A DNA stretch of 42,572 bases from Bacteroidales bacterium (GTDB lineage Bacteria; Bacteroidota; Bacteroidia; Bacteroidales; UBA932): assembly GCA_017627955.1 (NCBI GenBank), contig JAGAFU010000014.1, positions 1 to 42,572 on the forward strand. Direction: 5' to 3'. Under the pieces are notes generated by a model. That model saw only the letters and a list, made by a program, of their open reading frames with translations. It was not told the DNA's origin and searched no databases. Shown in pieces: positions 24,457 through 33,420 of the stretch. The stretch's first letter is position 1. Each line of letters starts with the position of its first letter. A program made the position numbers and the translations under genes.

Positions 24457-25467
24457 CTTGATGATCCTGGTCCAGTATTGGATCCCGCACAGCAGGAAAG
24501 CGGCCGCATTGCCGATTGCCATACCCTTCAGGACAATAACGGAGGCCACTTTGAGAAAGACCTTGGCGATTGACCTGTCCGTCATTCCCAGAGACTTGAG
24601 GGTCCCGATCGTGGAAATATTCCGGGACAGCATTATCAGCAACCCGGAAATCATGTTGAAACCAGCGACAATTGTCATCAGAACAAGGATGAACACGACA
24701 TTGAAGTCGATGAGGTCGAGCCAGTCGAATATCTGCGGATAGCGGCTCATCACGGACGTGGAGATGAGCCTGCCTCCATCCTCCGGACCGCTCTCAAGCG
24801 CTATCATGCCCACTTTGTCCGAGGCCTCCCGCATTCCGGGAGTGTTCCTGTGGGATGGAGCGAGTCCGATCTCGAGAGTTGAGACCTCGTCTGAATCCCA
24901 GCCGTTCAGTCGCTGGAGATCAGCGATGTCGCAAAGGACTATCATGTTGTCGGTTCCGTCCATGATGCCGTCGTAGACGCCGGTCACATTGAAATTGCGG
25001 ACCTTGACATTCTCGCCGATGAAATATGAAAGCATCTTTCCTCCCGGCTCGACCCCGATAAGGTCCCTTAGCCTGGAAGGAATCGTCACGGCGAGCTTGA
25101 CCGTGTCCGCCTCGCCTTTGTCCCTTGGAATCCCCTTGAACAAGACTCCGTGGATGTTGTCCCCGTTCTTTATGATTCCGGCCCTGTAGACCGCGGGAAC
25201 AATTTTCCGAACCTCCGGAAGTTTCTCAATATCAGCAATATATTCCTCCTCCGTGGACATCGGGGAAGAATCATTGATGTAATTCATGTCAGCCGGGACG
25301 AGCTGGACATCGCCGGTGAGGTCGGAAATCCCGTCGCGGATCTCCTCCCTGAAACCGGAGGAGACCGCCACGGATATTATCATGATAAGGAAGGAGATCG
25401 CGATGGAAACCATCGCGATCTTCCCTCCGAAACGAAGACGTCGGGCTATGAAGCCAGTCGCTTCCAC
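24292..25467 (-). CDS. ABC transporter permease, FtsX/LolC-LolE type
   Basis: The 391-residue protein has the four-helix FtsX/MacB plan: a first membrane helix near residues 15-38, a large periplasmic domain (about 40-265), and three further helices (about 270-300, 320-345, 357-383). The start IARRLRFGGKIAMVSIAISFLIMII and the SLGMTDRSIAKVFL motif before the third helix are typical of LolE-like permeases, which extract lipoproteins from the inner membrane or act in envelope transport. No ABC ATPase is adjacent, so the partner must be elsewhere. It lies three bases downstream of the M13 peptidase gene and is probably co-transcribed with it. Its 3' end overlaps the lytic transglycosylase by 165 bases. 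Confidence 0.88.
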   Translation of the reverse strand: MEATGFIARRLRFGGKIAMVSIAISFLIMIISVAVSSGFREEIRDGISDLTGDVQLVPADMNYINDSSPMSTEEEYIADIEKLPEVRKIVPAVYRAGIIKNGDNIHGVLFKGIPRDKGEADTVKLAVTIPSRLRDLIGVEPGGKMLSYFIGENVKVRNFNVTGVYDGIMDGTDNMIVLCDIADLQRLNGWDSDEVSTLEIGLAPSHRNTPGMREASDKVGMIALESGPEDGGRLISTSVMSRYPQIFDWLDLIDFNVVFILVLMTIVAGFNMISGLLIMLSRNISTIGTLKSLGMTDRSIAKVFLKVASVIVLKGMAIGNAAAFLLCGIQYWTRIIKLNPENYFVSFVPIHLNIPMIIFADVISFIVIMLLLLIPCLFISRVDPAQTVRAQ

Positions 25468-25470
25468 CCT

Positions 25471-27501
25471 TTACCAGATGTGAACCCTCTCGCTCTCAGG
25501 ACGCCACATGGGGTCACCTTCCTTGATGCCGAAAGCGTCAAAGAACGACTGGAAATTCTTGACGGACACATTAACTCTGTTGACGGCGAGTGAGTGGACG
25601 TCAAGCCTGGTCCTGCGGGCCTTCTCCTGATCGGTGATGTTCTGGGCCCAGACGGCGGCATAACCAAGGTAGAACCTCTGGTCCGGAGTGAATCCGTCGA
25701 TCAAGCCAGGATCCTTGCCGGCGATGGCGTTATGCATGGCCGTATAGGCGATGCTGAGTCCGCCGTGGTCGCCAATATTCTCTCCGAGGCAAAGCTCTCC
25801 GTTGGCCATGAGGGCAGGCTGACCATCTTTGGCAGGCAGGATCTCGACAGCGTTGAACTGTTCGGCAAGTATCTTGGCCTTTGCCTTGAACTTGGCGTCA
25901 TCCTCAGCGGTCCACCAGCCGGACATATTACCCTTACCGTCGAACAGACGGCCCTGGTCGTCGAATCCGTGGGACATCTCGTGACCGATCACGACTCCGA
26001 TGCCACCGTAGTTGACGGCGTCGTCCGCGTCAGGATTGAAGAACGGGGGCTGCAGGATGGCGGCCGGGAAGCAGATCTCGTTGGTGCTGGGATTGTAATA
26101 TGCGTTGACGGTCTGTGGAGACATGCCCCATTCAGTCCTGTCGGTGGGCTTTCCAAGCTTGGAGAGGTTGTCGGCGACACTCCATCTCCTGGCAGCCAGG
26201 AGGTTCTCATAATAGCTCTTGTCGGGATCGATATCAAGGGTGGAATAATCCTTCCACGTGTCCGGGTAGCCGATCTTGACGATGAAGTTGTTAAGCTTGT
26301 CGTGGGCCTTGGCCTTGGTGTCGTCACCCATCCAGTCGAGTTCGTCAATGTGCTGATGGAAAGCGGTCTTGAGATTATCCACGAGAGTGATCATCTTCTC
26401 CTTCGAGGAGGCGGGGAAATACTTCTCGACGTACATCTTGCCAACCGCCTGGCCGAGGATGCCGTTAGGCACCTGCATAGCCCTCTTCCAGCGAGGCCTC
26501 TGCTCCTTGATTCCGGACATCTGGGTGCTGAAGAAATCGAATGAGGCGGCATAGAAGTCATCGCTCAAGGAACTGGCCGCACCGCTTATCACCCTGGCGG
26601 CGAGGTAGTCTTTCAGGATAGAGAGATCCTCATTGGCGAAATACTGGCCGAACTTCTCGAAGAAGTCAGGCTCGGCTACGACTAGCTTTTTCTGGGCAGG
26701 GATGCCCCTGCGGGTCAGGTAGGCGTTCCAGTCAAACCCCGGGAAACCGCTCTGGAGGGTCTCGGAGCTGTAGACATTGTACTGAGCCTCGACGTCCCTC
26801 TCCTTGATGCTGTCCCATGAATTCTCGGCAAGGACATCCTCGACAGCCAAAGCGTTCATAGAGGCCTTCTTGGGCTCCTGGATCCCGGCGAGAGAGAAGA
26901 CTTTCTCAAGGAAAGCGCGGTAGCCCTCTTTCAAAGCGGCGTTCTCAGGTTTGACATAATAATCCCTGTCGCCTATTCCGAGTCCGCCCTGGCCAAAATA
27001 GAGAATCTGGCTGTCGCTGTCGACCATGTCAGAGCCGACATAAGCTCCAAAGAAGCCACCCTGGCCGCTGCCATGCATGTCAGCGACAAGCTCCACCAGC
27101 CCGGCCTTGTCCTTAACCGAATAAATCTTGTCAAGAATGCCCTTGAGGGGAGCCGCTCCGTCGTTATTCAGCTTGACGGAATCGAGGCCCTGCTTGTAAA
27201 GATCGGAGATTTTCTGCTCGACGCTACCTCTTTCGGTCTTCATCGTGGTCATTCCCTTGAAGAGCTCGTTCAATCTCTCGACATTGGTCTCGCTCAATTG
27301 GTCGAAGGAGCCGAAACGCGCGTATTCAGGCTTCAAAGGGTTCTTCTTCTGCCATCCGCCAGTGGCATACTGGTAGAAATCCACCGCTGGGGAGACGGAT
27401 GTGTCGAGATTCGTCATGTCAATCGCCGGCACCTTGGCCTGCTCGGAGCCGCAAGCGGCCAGAGTCATCGCTGAGACGATCATAAGAAAAAGCTTTTTCA
27501 T
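25471..27501 (-). CDS. M13-family zinc metallopeptidase lipoprotein (PepO/neprilysin type)
   Basis: The 676-residue protein has a lipoprotein signal (hydrophobic core, lipobox LAAC with Cys at about residue 17), so it is anchored to a membrane in the envelope. The N-terminal M13 domain covers about 35-410 and the C-terminal catalytic domain about 460-676. The zinc motif is H507-EMS-H511 in IGHEMSHGFDDQG, with the third ligand region GENIGDHGGLSIAY and the substrate-binding NAYYNPSTNEICFPAAILQPPFF. The family digests peptides of limited size. The C-terminal ending RVHIW is close to the family's usual CxVW, with no terminal cysteine. It is followed by the ABC permease. A clear -7 box (TAACTTTG, minus strand at 27535-27542) lies upstream. 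Confidence 0.94.
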   Translation of the reverse strand: MKKLFLMIVSAMTLAACGSEQAKVPAIDMTNLDTSVSPAVDFYQYATGGWQKKNPLKPEYARFGSFDQLSETNVERLNELFKGMTTMKTERGSVEQKISDLYKQGLDSVKLNNDGAAPLKGILDKIYSVKDKAGLVELVADMHGSGQGGFFGAYVGSDMVDSDSQILYFGQGGLGIGDRDYYVKPENAALKEGYRAFLEKVFSLAGIQEPKKASMNALAVEDVLAENSWDSIKERDVEAQYNVYSSETLQSGFPGFDWNAYLTRRGIPAQKKLVVAEPDFFEKFGQYFANEDLSILKDYLAARVISGAASSLSDDFYAASFDFFSTQMSGIKEQRPRWKRAMQVPNGILGQAVGKMYVEKYFPASSKEKMITLVDNLKTAFHQHIDELDWMGDDTKAKAHDKLNNFIVKIGYPDTWKDYSTLDIDPDKSYYENLLAARRWSVADNLSKLGKPTDRTEWGMSPQTVNAYYNPSTNEICFPAAILQPPFFNPDADDAVNYGGIGVVIGHEMSHGFDDQGRLFDGKGNMSGWWTAEDDAKFKAKAKILAEQFNAVEILPAKDGQPALMANGELCLGENIGDHGGLSIAYTAMHNAIAGKDPGLIDGFTPDQRFYLGYAAVWAQNITDQEKARRTRLDVHSLAVNRVNVSVKNFQSFFDAFGIKEGDPMWRPESERVHIW

Positions 27502-27534
27502 TTTTGATGAATATTAATAATCAACATCAATCTA

Positions 27535-27542
27535 CAAAGTTA
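27535..27542 (-). promoter_or_regulatory. -7 promoter element of the M13 peptidase / permease operon
   Basis: On the minus strand the sequence reads TAACTTTG, an exact TAnnTTTG match, 33 bases before the peptidase ATG. No strong TTTG is visible at the -33 position. The divergent transporter gene has a weaker box, GATATTTG at 27556-27563 on the plus strand. Confidence 0.55.
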
Positions 27543-27581
27543 TCATTTATTTCGCGATATTTGCGCGTCAATTCACATAAG

Positions 27582-28574
27582 ATGTCGAGAATATTGGAAT
27601 TCATCAAGGACTGGATGCTGCCTATAGCCATGGCCACAGGAATTGTCCTGGCACTGGCGTTCAACCTATGGTCTCCCCTGAAAGAAGCCGAACCTGTTTT
27701 TTCAACTTTAGCGAAGGAACTGCAGCCCATATTCGTCGCTTTGATGCTCTTCCTACAGTTCACGAAAGTCTCTCCCCATGATCTGAAAATCCGGAGGTGG
27801 CACATCTGGACTCTGCTGTTCCAGATAGCCTTTTTCGTGACCCTCGCCCTGATCGCCACGCTGATTCCCCATGGAGCGCCGAGAATACTCATCGAGTGCG
27901 CGATGCTCTGCATAATCTGCCCTACCGCAGCGGCCGCCGGAGTGATAACCGACAAACTTGGCGGAAATCTCTCCGACACAGTAACTTATGTCGTCCTGAT
28001 CAACATTATGGCAGCCCTGGTCATCCCCGCTGTCATCCCGATAGTCCATCCTGTCGAAGGAGTCACTTTCCTCAACCGGTTCTCAGCTATCTGCATGAGG
28101 GTTTTCCCTCTTCTGGTCTTCCCGCTGCTCCTCTCCTGGCTGATCCGCTACACGATGAGGAAAATCCACCGGAAACTCCTGAGAATTGTCGGCTGGGCCT
28201 TTTACGTTTGGGGATTCACCCTTTGCCTGTCGATCTACCTCGCGACAAAGGCTGCCTTGGCAAGCGGGATATCAATCTGGGCCGGGATAATGATAGGAAT
28301 CGTCTCCCTATTATGCACCGCCCTCCAGTTCGGTTGCGGCCGGCTGCTCGGCAAGAAGTCCAGGAAATCCGCCACCAAGGACCAGAGAAGGGCAGATTCC
28401 ATCACCGCCGGCCAGGCCCTCGGGCAGAAGAACAACGGCTTCCTGATCTGGCTCGGATATTCCTGGATGACTCCTGTCACCTCCGTTGCCGGTGGACTTT
28501 ACAGCATCTGGCAGAATCTTGTCAACTCTTGGGAACTCTACGAGCAGCGTCACCACAATGAAAAAGTCTCATAA
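27582..28574 (+). CDS. Bile acid:sodium symporter (BASS/SBF) family-like transporter
   Basis: The 330-residue protein is almost entirely hydrophobic with eight to ten membrane helices. Features that resemble the SBF/BASS fold are an N-terminal LEFIKDWMLPIAMATGIVLAL, a helix-break region CIICPTAAAAGVITDKLGGN, and LNRFSAI with a following long helix. The family carries organic anions, including bile acids and pantothenate, with Na+. The substrate is unknown here. I chose the ATG at 27582, which starts MSRILEF, rather than 27504 because the upstream 26 residues are not conserved in character and overlap the promoter. The stop lies 17 bases inside the next gene, so the two are probably co-transcribed. 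No closely related marker gene nearby fixes the substrate. Confidence 0.7.
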   Translation: MSRILEFIKDWMLPIAMATGIVLALAFNLWSPLKEAEPVFSTLAKELQPIFVALMLFLQFTKVSPHDLKIRRWHIWTLLFQIAFFVTLALIATLIPHGAPRILIECAMLCIICPTAAAAGVITDKLGGNLSDTVTYVVLINIMAALVIPAVIPIVHPVEGVTFLNRFSAICMRVFPLLVFPLLLSWLIRYTMRKIHRKLLRIVGWAFYVWGFTLCLSIYLATKAALASGISIWAGIMIGIVSLLCTALQFGCGRLLGKKSRKSATKDQRRADSITAGQALGQKNNGFLIWLGYSWMTPVTSVAGGLYSIWQNLVNSWELYEQRHHNEKVS

Positions 28575-30429
28575 CAGGCTTATCGCTCTTTTATTTGTCA
28601 CGGCGAGTCTGAACGCCCAGGAGATGCCCCGGATGGTGACAATCCCTCCCGGCACTTTCATGATGGGCAGTTCAGGAAAAGAATCCGGGACAAAGACCGG
28701 GCTCATGGCGGACAAGGATGAGAGTCCGGCCCATGAGGTCACGATCTCCAGGGTTTTCAGGATGAGCGAGACCGAGATCACCAATATCCAGTATGAGGAG
28801 TTCCGCCCGGAGCATAAGGCTTTAAGAGGGAAAGACGGATTCTCCTCCGGAGACAATGAGGCGGTGATATTCGTGTCCCATGAAGACGCATCCGCCTACT
28901 GCGAGTGGCTTTCGGGGAAGACCGGACGCCACTTCCGCCTTCCTTCAGAGGCCGAGTGGGAATACGCTTGCAGGGCCGGGACGACGACGCCATTCTACAC
29001 AGGCGGAACACTTCCCGAGGAGATGATGAAGAATCAAAGGACTGAGAGAGAGCTGGTTCCAGTAACTCTTGATGTCAAATTCGGCCTGCCGAACGCTTTT
29101 GGCCTATACGGCATGCACGGCAATGTCGAGGAGTGGTGTCTGGACTGGTACGGGGAGTATTCCGGCAAAGCCGCCAAAGATCCCGGAGGTCCTTCAGACG
29201 GAATATTCAAAGTCACCAGGGGTGGCAGTCACAACACCCCGGTCGAGTACCTCAGAAGCGCCTCACGTTCCGCCGCGCTCCCGGGGGACAAGCACACCCA
29301 GATAGGTTTCAGGGTGGTTGAGACGGACCTTGTGCCGGGAACTTTCAAGGCCAAGGAGGTCAAACCTTTGATTGAAAAGGGTGTGGCTCAGAGGAAGTTC
29401 CGATGGGCCAAGCCGTCAGATGAGCCGGTTTGGATGGATCCGATCCCTTTTGTCGTCCCGCCTTCCGACAAGACACCTTTTTACAACCATAACCATCAGC
29501 CGGCGATCACCTGGTGCCCCAATGGCGACCTCATGGCGATATGGTTCTCCACAGATGCCGAGAGCGGGAGGGAGATGGTCGTGCTCGGATCAAGGCTCCG
29601 CAAAGGCGCCAAAGAGTGGGAACCGGCCTCAATGTTTTTCAAGGTTCCTGACAGGAATATGACCGGAAGCTCACTCCTGACGCTCGATGATGGCAGGATC
29701 ATTCATGTCAACGGTGTCGCTGACTCAGGAGACTGGAAAAGGCTCGCGATGGTCGTCCGCTCCAGCGATGACAATGGCCGATCTTGGTCAAAACCTGTGA
29801 TAGTCGAAACGGAACATGCTGTCAGACATCAGGTTATCTCCGGGCCCATTATATGTTCAGACGGCACCCTTATCCAATGCTGCGATGCCGGTCCGGGCGG
29901 TGACGACGGGACTTCTATCCACTTGAGCCTAGACAATGGAGCGACCTGGGAAGACACCGGGGCGACTATTCCCGGGATACATGCCGGTATAGTAGAGCTT
30001 AAGGACGGACGTCTGATGGCTTTCGGAAGAGGCAACTCGATCGACGGGAAGATGCCTGTCAGTTTCTCCTCAGACAAAGGTTATTCATGGACGAGCCACG
30101 CGAGCGGGTTTCCGCCCATCGGAAGCGGCCAGAGGCTTGTGCTTAAAAGACTTAATGAGGGTCCGATCATGTTGGCCACTTTCACAAAAGGAGGCATGAC
30201 CATATTCCTCTCTTACGACGAGGGCGAGACTTGGACTGACGGCAAATTGCTGTCCGACGGATCCGGGAGAACCATAGCTGGAGGGGCCTGGACGGGAGAT
30301 TTCACCATGGACGCTTCCCACGCCGAACCGAAAGGGTATTTCGCTTGCGCTCAAACGCCTGACGGTGTCATCCACCTGATCTCAAGCCGGCTACACTACC
30401 GCTTCAATCTGCTTTGGCTCGAGAATTGA
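28558..30429 (+). CDS. Fusion of FGE-sulfatase-like (SUMF1) domain with a BNR/Asp-box sialidase domain
   Basis: The 623-residue protein starts MKKSHNRLIALLFVTASLNAQ, a signal peptide. Residues about 25-255 form an FGE-like (SUMF1/EgtB) fold: MVTIPPGTFMMGSS, FRLPSEAEWEYACRAG, NVEEWCLDWYGEY and VTRGGSHN. The cysteines that bind copper in true formylglycine-generating enzymes are absent from the RGGSHNTPVEY segment, so sulfatase activation is unlikely. Residues about 300-623 form a sialidase-type beta-propeller with four Asp boxes: SSDDNGRSW (about 402), LSLDNGATW (456), FSSDKGYSW (503) and LSYDEGETW (551). The propeller probably cleaves or binds a terminal sugar such as a sialic acid. The protein is periplasmic or exported, and follows the transporter gene directly. 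Confidence 0.85.
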   Translation: MKKSHNRLIALLFVTASLNAQEMPRMVTIPPGTFMMGSSGKESGTKTGLMADKDESPAHEVTISRVFRMSETEITNIQYEEFRPEHKALRGKDGFSSGDNEAVIFVSHEDASAYCEWLSGKTGRHFRLPSEAEWEYACRAGTTTPFYTGGTLPEEMMKNQRTERELVPVTLDVKFGLPNAFGLYGMHGNVEEWCLDWYGEYSGKAAKDPGGPSDGIFKVTRGGSHNTPVEYLRSASRSAALPGDKHTQIGFRVVETDLVPGTFKAKEVKPLIEKGVAQRKFRWAKPSDEPVWMDPIPFVVPPSDKTPFYNHNHQPAITWCPNGDLMAIWFSTDAESGREMVVLGSRLRKGAKEWEPASMFFKVPDRNMTGSSLLTLDDGRIIHVNGVADSGDWKRLAMVVRSSDDNGRSWSKPVIVETEHAVRHQVISGPIICSDGTLIQCCDAGPGGDDGTSIHLSLDNGATWEDTGATIPGIHAGIVELKDGRLMAFGRGNSIDGKMPVSFSSDKGYSWTSHASGFPPIGSGQRLVLKRLNEGPIMLATFTKGGMTIFLSYDEGETWTDGKLLSDGSGRTIAGGAWTGDFTMDASHAEPKGYFACAQTPDGVIHLISSRLHYRFNLLWLEN

Positions 30430-30484
30430 TTATACTCCCATCGATTGCTTATTATATTTAAATTGTAAATAAATCTACACTGAA

Positions 30485-31123
30485 ATGAAAAAGCTAGTTT
30501 TAACTCTTATGTCACTGGCGCTTTCTGTGGCCGCTTTCGCCCAGAGCCCGGAGGAAATCGTCTCAAGGATGGACGCGAGGATGTCATCCTTTGACCCTGA
30601 GAAAGATGGTTTTGGAATGGTGATGGAGATGAAGATGCCGATCATCGGTACCTTCGCCGCCCAAATCCTGTCCAGGGGAGATAAGATCCGGATGGAAATG
30701 CACAAAGGGGACAACCACAATATTTCCTGGGAAGACGGAAAAACGGAATGGGATTACGATGTCACCAAGAACGAGATAGAGATAAAGAACGTCGACAAGA
30801 AGAAGGACTGAGAGGACAAGAAGAAGGAGGGCGATGTGGAGATGTTCCAAGGCATCACCGAGGGCTACAGTGTCTCCCTGAGCAAAGAGACGGATAAATA
30901 CTGGTATCTCAAATGCAAGAAATTAAAGTCCAACGCGGACAAGGACGATCCCAAAACAATGGATCTGGTTGTCGAGAAAGGGACCTATAATCCCAAGAGC
31001 CTGAGCACCAAAATGAGAGGTGTCACGGTAACGATGAGGGATCTCACTTTCGGAGTCAGCGAGAAGCAGGTAACCTTCAACCAGGCCGATTATCCTGGCG
31101 CCAAAATCATCGACAAACGCTAA
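30485..31123 (+). pseudogene. LolA-like periplasmic protein gene interrupted by an in-frame TGA
   Basis: The frame from the ATG at 30485 encodes a signal peptide (MKKLVLTLMSLALSVAAFAQ) and a LolA/outer-membrane lipoprotein carrier-like fold (EEIVSRMDARMSSFDPEKDGFGMVMEMKMP, then WEDGKTEWDYDV). At 30809-30811 it meets TGA inside a Lys/Asp/Glu-rich linker. The same frame then continues from 30812 to 31123 with IKD-type beta strands and ends LTFGVSEKQVTFNQADYPGAKIIDKR, the usual C-terminus of the family. Without the stop the product is 211 residues plus the interrupted position, a normal length. No frameshift is needed. The stop may be a real nonsense mutation, an assembly error, or a recoding event; the first is plausible, and I cannot separate it from error. 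LolA-like proteins shuttle lipoproteins across the periplasm. Confidence 0.7.
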
Positions 31124-31132
31124 TCAAGTCCA

Positions 31133-32059
31133 CTACAATGAATTGAGCCTCGCTTCAGCCGAGGCTTTTTCTGTCTCGTCTGGAGTGACCCTGATCAGCA
31201 TAGGAAGGTACTTCTTCTCAAGCTTGACATTTTTGTCATTGCGCGCGAGCAGCACGCAATTTTTGATTGTGGCGTAATCGTCAGGATGCTTTTTCAACAC
31301 CTTGTTGTACATCTTCAAGGCGCTCTTGCTGTCCTTCTTGTAGACCAAGTAATAAGACCCGATGTTCGTCATGTACTGGGAAGCGTCGGGATAATAGGAC
31401 AACATCCTCTCTGACAATTCCTTGAACGCCTCGTATGAAGCCGGAGTCCCGATTTTGTAGAACGCGAAGCAGCAGTCCTGCATGACAGCCGGGAACAGGT
31501 CCTTGTCCGAGACCAGACCGGGATATTCCCAAGCGGGATGGCTATGCCCGTCATAGTCGATCAGGGCCTTTAGTCCGGCAAGGGCCATGTCCGGACTGTC
31601 TTTTTCATAGTCCAGCAAGGTGGAAATCTTGTAAATCCTGAAATCCAGACGGTCCTGGTTGAGCTCAATCGCCTTGTCAATCGCCTGTGTCGCCTTGCCG
31701 AATAGCTCGTCATCAAACGACGAGACAGTGAAATAGTTCACATCCCGGCCAAGAGAATCTTTCAGGGTCAAGACCGGAGCCTCTCCAAGGTACTTGACCC
31801 CTTCAATGGGCTCAAGTTTCTCGGTGCGGCTCTTATTGTAGTAATAAGAGAACTTTCCCAAAAGCATGTCGGTGTCCTCGGGATAATCCTTCTCCCATTT
31901 CTGTAGGAGGGTCTCAATCCCTACTCCGGACGCTCCGAGTTTGGAGACAAGCAGCCCGTAACGGTCCAAGTACTCCTTCTGCGTAGGTTTGACCTGCGCG
32001 GCGAGAGGCAAAGCCGCGATCAGAGCGGCCAGCGCCATGAATATCTTTCTCATCTTCAT
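31133..32059 (-). CDS. Exported helical-repeat (TPR-like) protein
   Basis: The 308-residue protein has a signal peptide (about 1-23, MRKIFMALAALIAALPLAAQ). The mature part is helical and repetitive, with a TPR-like stretch SKSALKMYNKVLKKHPDDYATIKNCVLLAR near 235-265 and shorter earlier units such as FGKATQAIDKAIELNQDR. It probably binds a partner in the periplasm. I know no specific function. The ATG overlaps the TGA of rsmF (ATGA), so it is translated from the same mRNA; a second ATG two codons later may be the true start. The stop faces the LolA-like gene with nine bases between them. Confidence 0.75.
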   Translation of the reverse strand: MKMRKIFMALAALIAALPLAAQVKPTQKEYLDRYGLLVSKLGASGVGIETLLQKWEKDYPEDTDMLLGKFSYYYNKSRTEKLEPIEGVKYLGEAPVLTLKDSLGRDVNYFTVSSFDDELFGKATQAIDKAIELNQDRLDFRIYKISTLLDYEKDSPDMALAGLKALIDYDGHSHPAWEYPGLVSDKDLFPAVMQDCCFAFYKIGTPASYEAFKELSERMLSYYPDASQYMTNIGSYYLVYKKDSKSALKMYNKVLKKHPDDYATIKNCVLLARNDKNVKLEKKYLPMLIRVTPDETEKASAEARLNSL

Positions 32060-33414
32060 AAATCTATTCTTATCCTTCTGTTCTGCGGGTGGAGATTATT
32101 CCACCGCTTACCTATATTCTTAACAAAGCCGAGGGGATGTCCCTCGAAGCAAACTATCAAGTAACCCGCGGGTTGTCCTTCAATGAATATGCCGTCCCGA
32201 TGGAGGAACTTAAGAGCGGTCTCTTTGTCGAGTTCCACCGCGGGATATTCCTCAAGCGGCGGGTAGATGCTGAGAGCCCAGTCAGCGGAAGGAATGAAAT
32301 CCCGGCCCTTGGAAGTGCCCTTCTCCAATCCGTTTCGCAGCGGCTTCAACGCCTCGATTCCAAGTTTTGTCTTACCTGCCGAAGAGGTCTTCTCAAGAAC
32401 AGACACAAACTGTCCCTCCCCTTTCACAAATCCAGGTAGCAACAGTCCGCCAGTTCTTGTAGAGATCACGCCCGGAAGGCTGGAATATTCATAATCAATA
32501 ACTTCCGCTCCGAGTTCCGAAGCCGTCCACTCGACATTCCCGTCGTTCTCCGCTTCCTCGAAAGTGCAGGTCGAGTAGATGAGCAGGCCGCCTTGGCAAA
32601 GGGCAGGCCATGCGTCCGCCAGGATTCTTTTCTGCCTCGCGGCGCAAAGATCCACCGCTTCAGGGGACCAGTCTTCCACCGCCTTCGGATCTTTGCGGAA
32701 CATCCCCTCGCCGGAGCAAGGCACATCGGTCACGATGATGTCGAAATAACCTTCCAACCTTGAGAACACCTTGGGGTCGCATGATGTGACGACCACGTTC
32801 GGATCGCCCCAGATGGCCACATTATCCGCCAGGACAGAGGCCCGGTTCCTCATGACTTCATTAGCCACAAGTTGGAAAGCGTCGCCGAAACGTTCACGGA
32901 GGGACGTGGAGATGTCGGTAGTCTTCCCTCCCGGAGCGGCGCACAAGTCAAGGACCCTGATCGGACGTCCAATACCCTCGAAACGGTCGAGATGTTCCCT
33001 GAGAATATGCCCGACGACCATCGCCGAACTGTCCTGGACATAGTAGCAGCCGGCGTGGAACAACGGATCCATGACGAACCTCGGCCGCTCCGGGAGCATC
33101 ATCCCGTACTCACACCACGGCACCCGATTGCCCGGCTCGTCTGACCAGAAGGGCTTAGGGAGCGCAACCCATGCCACCCTCGGCACTGTAAGAGGGGGGA
33201 CCGGAGCTTCGCTTTGCGAAGCGAGCGGTGGGGCCGAGCGGAGCGAGGCGGTTGAGCCCCTAAGGCCCTTCTGGTCCGACCTGAACTTAAAGGGATTGTA
33301 CCTGATGGAGACGGAAGGGGGAAGGGAAAGGGCGTCAAAGGCGACCTGGGCCCTCTCCGGCCCGACCGCCCTTGAAAGGATGTCCATCAAGACCCTGTCC
33401 TCGATCCCTTCCAT
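32056..33414 (-). CDS. rsmF: 16S rRNA cytosine-C5 methyltransferase, RsmF/NOL1 family, with an in-frame insertion
   Basis: The 452-residue protein methylates a cytosine in rRNA using S-adenosylmethionine. The catalytic core has VLDLCAAPGGKTT (SAM loop, about 157-169), the cysteine C233 in TDVPCSGEGMFR and the second cysteine C283 in YSTCTFEEAE. The C-terminal domain ends GFVKNIGKRWNNLHPQNRRIRI, as in RsmF. The N-terminal region between SIRYNPFK and VPWCEYGMML is far longer than usual: about 46-92 is Arg/Ser/Ala/Pro-rich and the DNA beneath it is a palindromic element (33139-33280). The gene is co-transcribed with the TPR-like protein. Core motifs are complete, so the enzyme is probably functional. 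Confidence 0.93.
   Translation of the reverse strand: MEGIEDRVLMDILSRAVGPERAQVAFDALSLPPSVSIRYNPFKFRSDQKGLRGSTASLRSAPPLASQSEAPVPPLTVPRVAWVALPKPFWSDEPGNRVPWCEYGMMLPERPRFVMDPLFHAGCYYVQDSSAMVVGHILREHLDRFEGIGRPIRVLDLCAAPGGKTTDISTSLRERFGDAFQLVANEVMRNRASVLADNVAIWGDPNVVVTSCDPKVFSRLEGYFDIIVTDVPCSGEGMFRKDPKAVEDWSPEAVDLCAARQKRILADAWPALCQGGLLIYSTCTFEEAENDGNVEWTASELGAEVIDYEYSSLPGVISTRTGGLLLPGFVKGEGQFVSVLEKTSSAGKTKLGIEALKPLRNGLEKGTSKGRDFIPSADWALSIYPPLEEYPAVELDKETALKFLHRDGIFIEGQPAGYLIVCFEGHPLGFVKNIGKRWNNLHPQNRRIRIDL
33139..33280. repeat. Palindromic element lying in frame within rsmF
   Basis: Two arms of about 22 bases, gtctgaccagaagggcttaggg at 33139-33160 and the complement of gtcggaccagaagggccttaggg at 33257-33280, form an imperfect inverted repeat. 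A perfect hairpin GCTTCGC-TTT-GCGAAGC occupies 33206-33222. The stretch 33223-33256 repeats gagcgg/gagcgaggcgg. The reading frame of rsmF passes through the whole element without a stop. Confidence 0.7.
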
Positions 33415-33420
33415 CAGCCT

